Part shown: positions 1 to 10,600 of the stretch, piece by piece
How positions within the stretch are numbered: position 1 is the stretch's first letter
How the letters are laid out: each line of letters opens with the position of its first letter
Assembly: GCF_963678635.1 (NCBI RefSeq)
Contig: NC_087062.1
Span: 22,433,789 to 22,497,788, forward strand
DNA length: 64,000 bases
Source of the DNA: Symsagittifera roscoffensis
Lineage: Eukaryota > Xenacoelomorpha > Acoela > Convolutidae
Direction: 5' to 3'
The notes under the pieces: model-generated
The model's database searches: none
Seen by the model: the letters and a program-made list of their open reading frames with translations, nothing else
Told to the model about the DNA's origin: nothing
Position numbers and translations under genes: made by a program

Positions 1-345
1 ATTTCTCCCGAATAACGAAAAAGTAACTCCTAACAAGGCCTAATGATCAGTTACATAACTTTTTGCTTCGCCGTGCTCCCTACTTTTTGCTTTGCTTCGT
101 TTTCCCTCCCTTTAATATTTTACCCTTAAAATATTGCGGACCCAACAGTTAGTCCCCGTTAGCACAAAGAGTAACCTGAGAGGGGACGTAACTGAATTAA
201 ATTTACGCTTCATGATACGGTCCAACCCTTTCACATTCATAATCATCACTATCAATTGTCTGCACAACAGTTCAGGTGGGATCGCACACAATGTAACTAA
301 GCACCAACTGATGAGATAAAAAGATACAGTTTACTAATGTAAGTT
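1..345. other. Non-coding left edge, probable 3' flank of the decayed LTR element
   Basis: No gene is visible. The stretch lies beyond the 3' end of the minus-strand pol relic, where a 3' untranslated part and LTR would be expected. It does not match the LTR proposed at 4412-5267, so the second LTR is either lost or outside the window. A pyrimidine-rich run near 102-113, purine-rich on the minus strand, resembles a polypurine tract, but no LTR start follows it. Confidence 0.4.
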
Positions 346-630
346 TTAACTCACAAATTTGTCCATTCCAAACCGTACAGGTGGTCTCCTTACTCGAGTT
401 AGTCGACAGCCATCATCTGCAGTTCCAACTTCCATCACCGGTTCGGCAGACATCACCTCGCCAGGTGGTCTGTCTTCCGCCTCACAGGGTAGATTCGCTG
501 GCTCCTCCTCCCTTCTGGCCTCCAGCTCCGTCGCATCGTATGCCTCAATCGCATCTTCTTCCCTCCTAGATACTTCTCGTATCATTCGTGGTGGATCAGC
601 GAAGTGTTCGGGCATCGACCGAATTCGCAC
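346..630 (-). pseudogene. Tail of the element 1 polyprotein
   Basis: 94 codons, rich in Glu, Arg and Pro, ending RVRRPPVRFGMDKFVS. Arg/Pro-rich tails ending in a similar RPP-RFG motif are common at the C-terminus of Ty3/gypsy polyproteins. The frame is separated from the integrase C-terminal ORF by about 170 bases with frame changes. Confidence 0.55.
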
Positions 631-803
631 ATTTCTTCCGGGCGGATTAAATTATTGCTCGACTGCTCGATTTCTCACAGGGAACAATCTCACTGTTACA
701 TCTCGTGGGCCTGGATCATGACTAAAACCCTCCCTGTTGTTCGTCCACAACAACTCATCTTCATCATACATCTCCGGGTCATCGAAGGTATCGGAGGTTT
801 CGG

Positions 804-1370
804 TCATCGAAGGTACCCGTAGGGTTTCGGTCGCTTGCTGCTACTAGCCTCATCTGACTGTGCCGTCTCTTCTTTGAATCGCTTCAGCATGTTGAAGTGC
901 AAGAATTTGACTTTGCTAGGAGTTGACTCCTGTGCCATCTTGTAGCTCACTTCAGACATTCTCGCCAGTACAACATAATGTCCTTCCCATGGATCAAAGT
1001 GGTTCCTCGACTTGAAATTTTCCTTTGCCCACACCCAGACTTTATCTCCAGCTGCGTATGGTTCTCCATGAACTTTCTTCCAGTACTGATCCTTCTGTCG
1101 TCGTTGATCCGTCCCAAGGATTTCTCTGGCACTGCTATGAGCATCTCGGAAGAGCTCATCTAGTTCCTCTGCAAAACCATCCTTCGTCAGCACTTCGTGG
1201 TGAGGTTTCGCGTAGAACAGCTCAATGGAGTACTGGCATTCCTGACCATGAAACAGACTGAATGGCATCGCTCCCGTCGTCCGATGAATAGTCATGTTGT
1301 ACAAAAAACTCAAATACGGCAACATCGTATCCCACGTCTTTGGGTTCTCCGCACAGTACTTTGAAATCAC
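804..1370 (-). pseudogene. Integrase C-terminal region of element 1
   Basis: Open frame of 188 codons, first codon GTG, so not a true translation start. It reads WDTMLPYLSFLYNMTIHRTT followed by FSLFHGQE, the post-core block of gypsy integrases. A small C-terminal SH3-like segment follows (AGDKVWVWAKENF, then WEGHYVVLARMSEVSYKM). It continues the core at 1222-1647 after a deletion and frame change. Confidence 0.75.
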
Positions 1371-1647
1371 GTTCCGGTTTGTATGGCAAAGTCGGGGTTA
1401 CATCAATTCCCAAGAGTCGGCACATCTCCTTGATCAGTTTACTGCCACAGACTTTTCCATGGTCCGTACGCAAAGCATTGAGAGTTCCAAACCTCAGTAC
1501 CCAAGGTTCTGCATTTGCTTGAGCCACGTCTGATGCATCTGTTGATACAAGAGGGACTGCAATCCGAGGGATGTCCGTCATCACCAATACATGCTTCGCT
1601 CTTGTCCGCGTCGCCATCATCATTGGACCCAATATGTCCACTGCCAT
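1222..1647 (-). pseudogene. Integrase catalytic core of element 1, truncated
   Basis: The frame begins MAVDILGP (first catalytic Asp) and continues to ALRTDHGK (second Asp) and LLGIDVTPTLPYKPER. In intact integrases the third catalytic residue, a Glu about a dozen residues after this point, follows. Here the core frame runs straight into unrelated residues. The next recognisable integrase block (ISKYCAENPKTW) begins at 1370 in a different frame, so about 12 codons with the catalytic Glu appear deleted. Confidence 0.75.
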
Positions 1648-1741
1648 CGTACTAAATCTGATTCCGGGATCAAATGAGGCCTGAACCGCAGCTCGCTTCC
1701 TTTATCCCACTGGCACTCTGTGCTGCTTGGCTTAACCACCA

Positions 1742-2383
1742 CTAGACTTTTCTTTCGACATCCGTCCTCATCGTCGGCCACCAATATCTTTGTCGTAACT
1801 TCGCCAACGTTTTCTCGGTTGCAAGCTGTCCTCCTCTGGTCTCCATTGAATCAAACTGTCCGAGGATCTCCTTTCGCCCTGCTGCTGGAACAACCGTCAA
1901 AAGTGTCGGCTTTGACCCATCTCTCTGGAACCATTTCTTGTAAAGTATTCCTCCCCGAATACTCAACTCATCCCACCTCGACCAGTACGCCAATGCCTCA
2001 GGTCCGTACTGAATTGCATGCTCCTTCGGATTAAGTTTCGATCCCAATTTAGGCATATCGCTCATCTCGTCTGCTGTTCCTGCCCAGTAGAATACTCGCG
2101 CAATCGCTTCGTCTTCTTCCTGCATTGTCGCAATCTCTTCCTGCGTTCGTTCCCATCGAATCGCGTCGCTGTCGATTACTTCGTCCACCTCTGTCTCTGG
2201 AACCACTGCAACTCTCTCTGCTCGGCCTCCTCCATGAGTTCGTCTCAAAGCTTCAGCTAATGAAGCAGGCTTTGGGCACCCGTACTTTTCGTATTCCTCC
2301 ACTTTCGTTTCTTGAACCACATTTATGCTGTGATCGTCATAACTCGTCAGCCACCCTTCCAAGATTTTGTCGGGAGACTCCAC
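1742..2383 (-). pseudogene. Pre-integrase linker and degenerate integrase zinc-binding domain of element 1
   Basis: Open frame of 213 codons. The C-terminal part has the linker and HHCC layout of gypsy integrases: GGILYKKWF, then KTLAKLRQRYWWPTMRTDVE. The conserved histidines expected before KTLAKLRQ are replaced (QFDSMETRGGQL), and the CxxC pair downstream is out of frame. The domain is therefore not expected to bind zinc. Confidence 0.7.
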
Positions 2384-2403
2384 TGCCGCTATTATCTTCG
2401 CAA

Positions 2404-3207
2404 TCAGCTCGTCCGCATGTCTGATCTTGGAATATGATTTCCTTTAATCTGTCCGCCCCGTTCATGTGGCAGAGAGGGCATCCGTTCCGGAGAAGGCCTA
2501 TGAGTCAAGTGCCGTATGGGTACCATTGAACCTTCTCTCGTCCCCGTCCACAAGAAAACTTCTCCGCGACTGAACACCAATGAGCACTGATACTCTTTCA
2601 TCGGTCGTAGTCCTAGGACCATCTCGGCTTTCAGTTTCGGGACGACAAGCGCTTCGATTTCTTCGGCAATGTCGCCCAACTTGAAGCGAGTTCTGACATT
2701 TCCGTCGACCGCCATTATTTGTCCGTCTGCTGTCTCCAGTCGACCTACATAGCGTTCCATGGTCGGTGCGTCAACCATTCTCCGCGCAATATCTGTCCTT
2801 ATGAGGTCGGTGGTGGCTCCGGTATCAAGCAGCACCTCAAAATGGGTTCCGCCTACGCAAGCATTAACGACTGCTCCGCATGGATCGCTGACATCATGAC
2901 TGATCCCAACACGCTCGATGCGCGTCCGCAAACTTCGTTTCGTTTCCAACTTTGGCTCGCTCTCTCTGATCCTTGGTAGTCGCTCCAATAGCGATAGTAC
3001 TTGTTCCTGCTCCAATATCTTCTCGCTCTCCCCTTCTCCATCATTATTTGCATTCGTATTGTAATGCTGGCAAGACTGAGTTCCAGAAGCTTGTGTTCGC
3101 CTTTTCGCCTGCTGTTTCTTAACTTCGGCCGGGACAAATCCTCCTTCGAACTCGCCTACTATCCCGGCCCTTGGTAGTTTAAATGACTCGCGCTTTTTTG
3201 GGGACAT
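2404..3207 (-). pseudogene. Aspartic protease region of element 1
   Basis: Open frame of 267 codons. The retropepsin active site is visible as LLDTGATTDLI near residues 128-138, followed by a flap-like region and the second conserved block VLGLRPMKEY near residue 200, typical of Ty3/gypsy proteases. The ORF then runs about 60 residues and stops at 2404. Where RT should begin, the next frame is already the pre-integrase linker. Confidence 0.75.
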
Positions 3208-3245
3208 CCTTTTGCAATGTGGTCCAACTGTCTACAACTAAAACA
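3204..3245 (-). pseudogene. Zinc knuckle of element 1 gag (frame-shifted)
   Basis: On the minus strand these 14 codons read CFSCRQLDHIAKGC, an exact C-x2-C-x4-H-x4-C nucleocapsid knuckle. It is in a different frame from the capsid ORF upstream and overlaps the start of the protease-containing ORF in yet another frame. This shows indels on both sides. Confidence 0.75.
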
Positions 3246-3382
3246 ACCACTCTGGGTCCATGGGTTGTTTCCACTCTGTCGCCCATTTGGGTTCGCAAAG
3301 TTGCGTTGCTGATTCTCTCCCCGTCGGGTGTGACTCTCTGGCTTGGGATTACAAGGATCAACGAACCTATCTATAATTGTAG

Positions 3383-4360
3383 TTAAGTTTGCATCTGGGC
3401 CATCATTTGAGCCCCCAGATCGTTCTGGCGTGATTCCTGCATCTGCATCTGCAATCTCACCTCATCATACCTCGAACTCCGGACATCTATCCGCTTCGCC
3501 AGGTTGTTCTGAGCCTTCATCATTTGGTCCAGCCTCTGGTCAGTATCCGTCTGCAATCTCGTCAGCTCCGTCCGTATCTGTTGAGTCTCGGTAGTCAGCG
3601 TACTGTCTCCGCCAGCCTCAGTCGTCAGGTCTTGAACATCGTGCACCGATTGAACGTGATTTGGCAGTCTCCGACTCTTCATCCTGACTGTTTTGCGTGC
3701 CATATCTAGAGCCTGTGCTCGGGCCACCACCTGGTTGAAATTCTCGAGATTTTTTCGGAGAAGCAATTCTTGAAGCTCGAAATCACACAATCCATCAGTG
3801 AACTGTTCGCTGTTCATTTCGCCTCGTGCTTGAGCTCCCAGGTTTGTATTTGCAACTTCACCCAAGGATCGCACTCGTCTTGCAAAATCCGTCAAGCCCT
3901 CGCCTTCCTCCAGCATGAGGTTCCTAAATTCAGCCCTCGCAGCTGATCGTGTCTGAAATGGCATCATCCTCTGATCGAGTTCCGCGAGCATTCTGCCTAG
4001 CGTCGACTCCTCGAACCCGTGAACGTGCTCTCGAAAGTGAGCTGGCATACTCGTGAACTCATCCAATGTCCAGCCTGTCAGACACGTCGGCAGCACCATC
4101 CTGGCCTGCTCATCGTCCCATCGATTGGCGTCTGCTATCCAGGCAAAGTGTTTACTCCAGTCTCGCCAGTTCTGATAAGTGCTCGAGGGAAACAGATCTG
4201 GTCGTATTGTACCAAATCCGAACACTCCCTGTTGTCGATCGAGAGCATTGGCCGCTGCCACTGCAGCGTCTGCTATCAGCTGTCTGTATTGATTGTTCAT
4301 CGCCATCGCAATTGTTTCGTTGGTCGTTCGTTCATTCTTCTCGTCTTCGTAATCCCGCAC
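3383..4360 (-). pseudogene. gag capsid region of element 1
   Basis: Open frame of 325 codons starting with an ATG at 4360. It contains a retrotransposon capsid-like stretch with tryptophans early (NWRDWSKHF) and the typical capsid C-terminal pattern near residues 140-215 (ARAEFRNLMLEEGEGLTDFA, followed by LRKNLENF). A coiled-coil-like Gln/Arg/Met-rich C-terminus follows (residues 260-325). The zinc knuckle that should follow lies in another frame (3204-3245), so the gag frame is broken near 3383. The start was chosen as the first ATG after the proposed primer-binding site. Confidence 0.75.
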
Positions 4361-4392
4361 AAATCGTCATTGCAGCTACAATCCAGAATAGC

Positions 4393-4410
4393 GCCCACCC
4401 AGGAGTGCCA
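4393..4410 (-). other. Candidate primer-binding site of element 1
   Basis: On the minus strand the 18 bases TGGCACTCCTGGGTGGGC lie one base inside an LTR-like end reading TTTACA. TGG at the start matches the complement of a tRNA CCA end, and the remainder can be read as acceptor plus T-stem. The donor tRNA is not identified. Confidence 0.4.
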
Positions 4411-4411
4411 C

Positions 4412-5267
4412 TGTAAACGTGGGGGAGTTCACAATATCTCTAGGTCGGTCTTGCTCGCTATTTCACACCGTCGCAGTATGTTCCCTTTGGTACTGAGGTC
4501 AGTGGGGCAACCGATTCTCAGTACAGTCCACAATCCCAAAAGGGCTGATTTGGTGGTTGGCAGCTCTGTACTGTACTGTGCTGCTCGCCCCGTGATTCGT
4601 GCTCTTCCGACTGTATCTCACCCGTCAATCAATAATCGATTGCAACAACAATTCCAATAATAAGAATGAAATAAGAAATGAATATAACCAAATACAGAGT
4701 AGCCTATTATTGGCTAAAATATAAATTAATCATTCAATTAAAGAAAGGGGTTCGCGGTTACTTTTATTTAAACCAACTGCTCCTGCACTTCAATTAACAC
4801 CTCACTACTAACTAACGTTCTCCTCGAGAACTTCTTTCAATATCAATCGTTCAACAACGATTTCGCTATCCTCTAGATAGCCTAACTAACATTCACTAAC
4901 TAATCTACCTTCACATTAACAAGTCTTTCAACTCGTTCTCACTTTACCTTGAGAATCAAGCGACTACGTTAGCTTGTAGCCCAAATTGTTCTCTCACTGA
5001 CTGAGAACCAACTATTCGATTCGCTCGCAATAATTCTTCTGACTCTTGCAGGCTCTCCGGTACCCTCCATTTCCTTATCTTTCTTTACACTTAATTTTAG
5101 ATAAGTCACGCCATTCCCTATCAGTCCTGATATCCGCCTAAATCACCCGTCCGCACATGTTTTCAGACTATATCCCTCCTCCTGTCAACTCTGCCGCGTG
5201 CCAACTTCGGTTTCTTTTATCAATCTTTTCACACTTATTAGATACCCGAAATGCGGTAGTTGTCACA
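4412..5267 (-). mobile_element. Candidate 5' LTR of element 1
   Basis: On the minus strand this block begins TGTGACAACTACCG and ends TTTACA next to the candidate primer-binding site, giving the TGT...ACA ends typical of LTRs. The length would be 856 bp. No second copy lies inside the window, so the boundaries rest only on the ends and the position 5' of gag. It encodes nothing recognisable. Confidence 0.4.
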
Positions 5268-6750
5268 TTTTGACCGATCAAAAAAATGTCATACAATTTT
5301 AATCAACCAATTCTTGAACTCTGTGAACTTCAGCTCTCGAGTTCAAGTTCAAGTAACATCTGCTATTTTTACCCAATGATTCTCCCAAGGTCTTTATTTT
5401 AGTTATCCCGTTAACGTTCCCACCATCCAAGGGTAGGAGGATGCCCTTTCCATGGGTAGCTAATTCATTCCAAGCATCTAAAATTTTGACCTGAACTCGA
5501 TTCCAATCCCGACCTTCGAGCTATCAGGGTAGGGTAGTTCGTCTTTTAGGGGTCAACTTAAACCAGAAAGTCACTACCGAGAAGCCAAGTAAATTCCCCG
5601 TCTGTTCATATTTTTTAGAAGACTTAATTCTCATGCTACGGTCCTATTACTATCAATTTCCTCTGGGACTACTTTTCTTTAGTCTAGTTGAATTGCTATT
5701 AACAGATCATTCGCCAAGCTAAAATGAACCCAATATTTACCATGTCCATTTTGAATTAAATCCGCTACTCCAAGGTTGCAATATAAGACTGTATCTCTAT
5801 CAGCTTCTGCTCTAGTTCCCAATATATAAGTTTTCCCCCAAATTTTAGCAAGATGACCCATTCCGGGAAAACCCATTCCCATTGGGGAATACGCCACTTT
5901 CCGGTTTTAATAATGGGGTTTTCCATTCAATTTTGGGGTCAAAAGCCCAAAGGTCAACTTAAGGTCACCCAGGGGTCAACCGTGGTCAAAATTCCATATT
6001 TGGGTTCAGACTCCCATGGGGGTCCTAACTACCAAGTTTCATTCCTATCCCGTTAATACTTCACAAGTTATCCCATTTCTAAGGTCCATTATCACTTTTT
6101 CCGGAAAGATACTATTAACACCGGAAGGAGTCGCCAGAGGGTTTTCGCTCATTTAGGGTTTTTTTCGGGGATGAGTTGTAGTATCTAATTCCGTCATAAA
6201 AACAGTATGCCCTTGCTCATTATTTCGCGTAAATTGCCTACTTCCGGTTTAAGGGGTGGTTTTTCAAAGTGCTAATAAATTACTTCCGGTTCAACCGCTG
6301 GATTTGGCTCAATTTATAATACAAGATGTATCTTGCCACTACCTATCATCCCTCCAAGTTTCAGCTCCCTGTGCTCATCGGTGAGCGAGAAACGACTTCC
6401 GGAAGTTACGGGTGGGTTTGTTTACTTAGGGCATGAAACCGGAAGTGGGGGTCTTCTGAGGGGTCTGGGTTTCCACACTTAAGCTCCCCTTAACTAGGCC
6501 TACAACATACTAGAATTTGAGCCCAAAAGCACTGCTAGTTTCCGAGTTCTGATAGGGCCATTTACACTTCCGGGGAACGTTATCACCTGCCTCCCAAGGG
6601 TCTGAGGTGTCCCGTTTTTTGTGTGCCCGGGTCAAATCATCTCTAGTATCGCTCCTCTGAATTTCATAACATTAGCTTTCTTAGTTCCGATTTGGTGGGG
6701 GGTTCGCCGATTTTGTCAAATTTTTTTTCTGGAATAGGAGGGACGATATC
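5268..6750. other. Non-coding stretch with a cluster of TTCCGG/CCGGAA sites
   Basis: No gene seen. The stretch is more GC-rich than the regions to its right and has short recurring phrases such as GGTCAACTTAA. TTCCGG or its complement occurs at 5861, 5899, 6099, 6121, 6241, 6283, 6397, 6440 and 6567. Five of these are full ACTTCCGG or CCGGAAGT, and 6395-6406 is the palindrome ACTTCCGGAAGT. This is the core of ETS-family binding sites, but a decayed tandem repeat would look the same. Confidence 0.5.
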
Positions 6751-7152
6751 TTCGAAGATTGAACTATTTCGAACTTTACCCTTTGTTTGCTCTACTGCCT
6801 AACTTAATGACGAATCAATCTTACGCTCAGGTTACTATAGCATGTAATACAGTAGAATCACCAATTCTACAATCAAATTTTGTTACATCTCATAAAAAGT
6901 TATTTAAAATTAATCAGGATCCCAATTATGCCGGTCCAAAAGCCGGACCCAACCCAGAAAAATCCATTTTGAATTCATATTTTATGTGGATGAACGTCTC
7001 TCAGAAGCCCTGAATGTTCCTATTGTCCTTTAAAAGATGTATCGGTTTTCAAAACTCGATAATGGAAAAAAAACAAATGAAACAAACTGAAACTTATGTT
7101 TTATAACCTCCCCTCACACCCAATAAATCTCGTCTATTAATTCATTACAGAC

Positions 7153-7266
7153 AAAAATAACCAAAAAAAATGCATGTAGTTCTTAAACAGGGGCACAACA
7201 GCGGTTCGCCGTGATGAGCTGTACAGCTCTTGTGTTGGTCCTTTCCCCCGTGGATAAATGGTCTTA
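7153..7266. repeat. Structured 115-bp dispersed repeat, copy A
   Basis: About 90% identical to 8063-8175 by eye. It includes a small hairpin with a TTCG loop (GCGG/CCGT) and the perfect palindrome GAGCTGTACAGCTC at 7216-7229, with CACAA and TTGTG on either side able to close a third stem. The flanking sequences of the two copies are unrelated, so this is a mobile or dispersed unit and not a local duplication of a longer block. Confidence 0.7.
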
Positions 7267-8062
7267 GATTATTTCGATCAGTTGACGGACCTCAATTGGA
7301 GTAAATTTGGAGCTGGATTCTTGCTTATGAACGATAGTAAAATTCACACTACAATCATCCCAAATTGGCCTATCTAGTCTTAAATTCGCACCTCCATAAC
7401 TTCAAAAAAATAACACTTACACCTAAAAGACTTTAAAATTTGATCTCTGGGTGTCAAATTTTTTCAGCGGACTTATTTTCTACTTCAAAATTTTTACACG
7501 GGATACGCGGGTCGAGGTACGCGACTATTTTTTTTTACTTTCTGCGACAGAAACTGCAGAGCCTGGACAGGGTTTCATAGTCGCGCACAAAATCTGGAAA
7601 CACCTTATTTTGTCGCGATGGGCTGGAAATTAGTCGCGCTAGTCTATAATTTTGTCTCCACATTATTCAAAAACTGGTAGCGACATTGTCATAAAATTCG
7701 ACGCAACATTTTCTCAAAATTAGTAGTGATTTTGATAAAATAAGTCGCTGTGTTGCAAACTATGATATTAAACACAAGTCAGATAACTGATAACTGGAGG
7801 TAAAAATATTAGCTTACTAGGGTTTGATATCAAAATAGTTGTTCATATCAAAACTCAAATAAAAGAGAAGATAATATAACCAAAGATGATTTTTGAGAAG
7901 CGCATTTTTGTTACAATGAAACCTTGTTGCTTGGTTGTAGATCTAGAAATTAAAAATTGCTTGCATAAACAAAACACTTAAAAGTCGTTGCAAATACAAA
8001 TGCAACAGTCGCGAACGTCGCACAGGTAGTTGCTTGAGGGTGAAGCAACATTACCCACCCCA
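7267..8062. other. Non-coding stretch with recurring GTCGCG motifs
   Basis: No gene seen. Between about 7500 and 7760, and again near 8000-8300, the hexamer GTCGCG or close variants recurs (for example at the starts of GTCGCGCACA, GTCGCGATGG and GTCGCGCTAG). Open frames here are short and without recognisable features. Confidence 0.4.
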
Positions 8063-8175
8063 GAAAAATAACCAAAAAATTGCATGTAGTACTAAAACAG
8101 GGGCACAACAACGGTTCGCCGTGATGAGCTGTACAGCTCTTGCGTTGGTCCTTTCCCCGTGGATAAATGGTCTTA
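8063..8175. repeat. Structured 115-bp dispersed repeat, copy B
   Basis: Second copy of the unit at 7153-7266. The palindrome GAGCTGTACAGCTC is conserved at 8126-8139. In the small hairpin the closing pair changes from G-T to A-T (ACGG/CCGT), which keeps the pairing. The outer stem is weaker in this copy (TTGCG instead of TTGTG). Confidence 0.7.
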
Positions 8176-8956
8176 ATCTTAATTTAAGTTTTCTTCGGTC
8201 GCGCTGGTCGCGGTTAAAGTTTTTTTTCGTCGCTCTTAACGTTCTTTCATACGTTCTGGTCTCGGTTAACTTTCTATCGATCGCGGCGGTCGTGGACGCA
8301 TCCCATCTGCTCGGTCTGCAAAACTTAGAATTACCATTTTTCGATCACACCCGTTGGTCAAAAAACCACAACCATTATTCTTCTCCTTATTGCCTCAATT
8401 TTTGAAGAAATAGACAAAATATTTTTAAAAAGCAAATCTTGACATCAAAATCAGTCTGAAATATACTGATGCTCAAGGCTCAATTTGAAACAGATATTCA
8501 ATCTGTACTAATAATTTTCATAGTTATGGGGGTTTCAACTTGGCATTGACTGTCGTAATTCAACTTGGGATCCCAAAAGGTATGTTTATCCTACTAAAGC
8601 CTGAGCGGCAAATTCAATCAGTCCAAAGTGAACTGAGGTGAGCGACTTGTTCTTATGATTACGTTATGAGATGCAAAATATATCATTTTGTACTTTACAT
8701 AGCGTACTTTACATTGGGCGTACATGGCGTACTTTAAAAAAAGACGTTTTTCATTCACTTCAAACAAACTACATTGGGGATAAATAAAGACTTTTTTCAT
8801 TCACTTCAAACTTGTAATTTTTTTTCCAAACAGTAACAATTGTTTTAATCAAAAACCTTGACAAAAACGTAACAAGGTAGTCAAAATTTTGAGCGCTGCG
8901 CCCTGATAAGAACAGTCTTGTTGCTGATAATTTTTCTATTTGCTCCTAATTTTTAG

Positions 8957-9730
8957 AATGCATTCAACTGGACAGTTTTTGCATCGCCTCGCGCCACAAT
9001 TTATCGGCCTTTTTGGTACATCCGGGAGTCCACAAAAGAGACAAGAAAACAATCCAAACAACTCATTTCAGGACTCAAGTCGAGGAGAAAAGATGTTTGC
9101 TGGATATTCAGCAATTGTTTTACAGATTTCTCCCGCAGAATTGAATATGCCACCGAATTTATTCGACATTTTGGGGGTTCTTTCCATATTTGGGGCGATG
9201 CCATCGGCGACTGTTTAAGCGGCTCGACTTGGAAGAAAAAGGTTAAAAGTCACGGAACCATTGATGAAAGAAAAGAAGATATTTATTCTCCGCAACAAAA
9301 CAAAATGAAAGATTGCAAGTTTTATTTCGCATTCGAAAACTCTGTATGCGAAGATTACGTAACAGAGAAGTTTGTCAATGCGCTGAGTGGTGGAGCAATA
9401 CCAATCGTCAACGGTTGGCGCGCAACTTACGAGAAAAACTTACCAGGGTCATTTATTCATGTTTCGGATTTTAGCTCTCCTGCTAGTTTAGCGAAATATA
9501 TCGAAGACTTATCAAAAAACAAAACAGCGATGCTATCCTATCACCATTGGCGAAACCAAAAGCGTATCGATCCTGCAAAAATTGAATCTATCTGCGAAAT
9601 GTGCAATAGAATGAAAACAATTGACAATCAGAAGGCAATGGGTATCGATGTTAAACCTGAAGTAATAAGTGATCCAGTGAAAACAATACAGAGATTGCAA
9701 ACTTGTATGACGCCAAATCGCAAAGCGTAA
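8957..9730 (+). CDS. Alpha-1,3-fucosyltransferase (GT10 family), terminal exon
   Basis: Golgi enzyme that transfers fucose from GDP-fucose to N-acetylglucosamine-containing glycans. Frame 2 is open from a good 3' splice site (pyrimidine-rich, ending TTTTTAG at 8956) to the stop at 9728-9730, giving 257 codons. The order of motifs fits the C-terminal GT10 domain: AFNWT at the exon start, VCWIFSNC near 9095, R-IEY and HFGGSFHIWGDAIGDC, then FYFAFENSVCEDYVTEKF at 9320-9373, and GAIPIVNG. The FENS/YVTEK block is the GDP-fucose-binding signature of the family. There is no stop or frameshift in the domain. The N-terminal cytoplasmic tail, membrane anchor, stem and first part of the catalytic domain must be in upstream exons. 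I do not find them between 6700 and 8956, so they are in a long intron's far side or absent. A processed fragment is possible, but the clean splice site argues for a real terminal exon. Confidence 0.88.
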   Translation, partial: NAFNWTVFASPRATIYRPFWYIRESTKETRKQSKQLISGLKSRRKDVCWIFSNCFTDFSRRIEYATEFIRHFGGSFHIWGDAIGDCLSGSTWKKKVKSHGTIDERKEDIYSPQQNKMKDCKFYFAFENSVCEDYVTEKFVNALSGGAIPIVNGWRATYEKNLPGSFIHVSDFSSPASLAKYIEDLSKNKTAMLSYHHWRNQKRIDPAKIESICEMCNRMKTIDNQKAMGIDVKPEVISDPVKTIQRLQTCMTPNRKA

Positions 9731-9830
9731 CTTTTAAATAGTAAAATTGATGATGAATGTTAATGTAAAATTTCTATGCTAAGTAAATGTTAATACTAAA
9801 AAGTTTGCTTAAATAGCCTGCAAATGTTAA

Positions 9831-9880
9831 ACAAAGATAGCCGGTTACTGTGCAAGTAGCACAGAATGTTCCGACCACAG
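9831..9880. repeat. Hairpin repeat CTGTGC-N5-GCACAG, dispersed copy
   Basis: The segment AACAAAGATAGCCGG, then CTGTGC-AAGTA-GCACAG (9848-9864), then AATGTTCCGAC, recurs at 42980-43020. It recurs inverted in each unit of the tandem array at 31973, 32532 and 33093. The six-base arms are perfect and conserved in all copies. Confidence 0.7.
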
Positions 9881-10229
9881 TGTTACAAATACAAAAAAAA
9901 ATTCAAGTTAGTGTATTTTTTCTGCGTTTAGTGATAGAAAAATCTGAAGAAAAAAATAGAACTTAGGCATATTCTACATTAATAATAAAATAGGGCAATT
10001 GGAAAACCTTTATTCGATAAAATTATTTTAATGATTTTGTTTTGAGTTTTTCTAGTCATTTTTCTAGAAAAACTGTTTTCCAATTGGCCTATTTTACTAT
10101 GAATATCGAATTTGCCTAAGTTCTTTTTTTTTCGCTTAGATTTATTAATCACACACCGCAAAAAAGCAAAAAAAGGACACAAAACAAATCAAAAAACAAA
10201 ACATCGATGCTATCCTATCACTATTTGCG

Positions 10230-10600
10230 AAACCAAAAGCACGTCGAAAATTTTTTGTATTTTCTAAGACTAGTGTCGGAGCATTCTGTGAGTGGTAAGA
10301 TATATTGCTTTTTTCTGACCATCTGAACAATGCGTAGGAACTTTTTTTCTTTATATGTTTTCCAAGCAAAACCAGGTACCACAAATACTCATTGGAATGC
10401 TTTGAGTGATATAGCCCATTAAAGCCGTATTTTTGGCCGTAGTTTGAACAACATTAAAATTTAAAAAAAATTAGTGTCCAGAAAAACCAGTTTGAAATGT
10501 TTGATTTCATTGCGATTAAAGTTCAAAAAAAATCAAAATTTTCAAATTGGTTTTTCTCGACGCTGAAAAAAAACTTTCAAATGTCGTTCGAATCACGGCC
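10230..10600. repeat. Diverged copy of the 559-bp intronic repeat family
   Basis: The order of phrases GTGTCGGAGCATTCTGTG, then TTTTCCAAGCAAAACCAGGT, then AATGCTTTGAGTGATATA, ATTAAAGCC and AGAAAAACCAGTTTGAA matches the array in the first intron of the Ig gene (31445-33300). Many substitutions and a short spacer expansion are present. This shows that the family is dispersed and not only tandem. Confidence 0.55.

Larger units (their letters stand above)
346..4411 (-). mobile_element. Decayed Ty3/gypsy-like LTR retrotransposon, internal region (element 1), RT/RNase H deleted
   Basis: Read on the minus strand from 4360 downwards, the order is gag capsid, zinc knuckle, aspartic protease, pre-integrase linker, integrase core, integrase C-terminal domain and proline/arginine tail. 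This is the gag-PR-IN part of a Ty3/gypsy order with RT and RNase H missing between about 2404 and 2383. Frames change at least four times, and integrase has lost part of its zinc-binding motif and its catalytic glutamate region. GC content and codon use differ clearly from the AT-rich surroundings. The element cannot encode its own replication. Family assignment rests on domain order and motifs seen here. Confidence 0.85.

Noticed and set aside
359-721. Ser-rich plus-strand ORF at the left end
   Set aside because: Lies opposite the element 1 polyprotein tail; no feature of its own.
8034-8405. 123-codon ORF as N-terminal exon of the fucosyltransferase
   Set aside because: It is partly made of the dispersed 115-bp repeat and lacks GT10 features.
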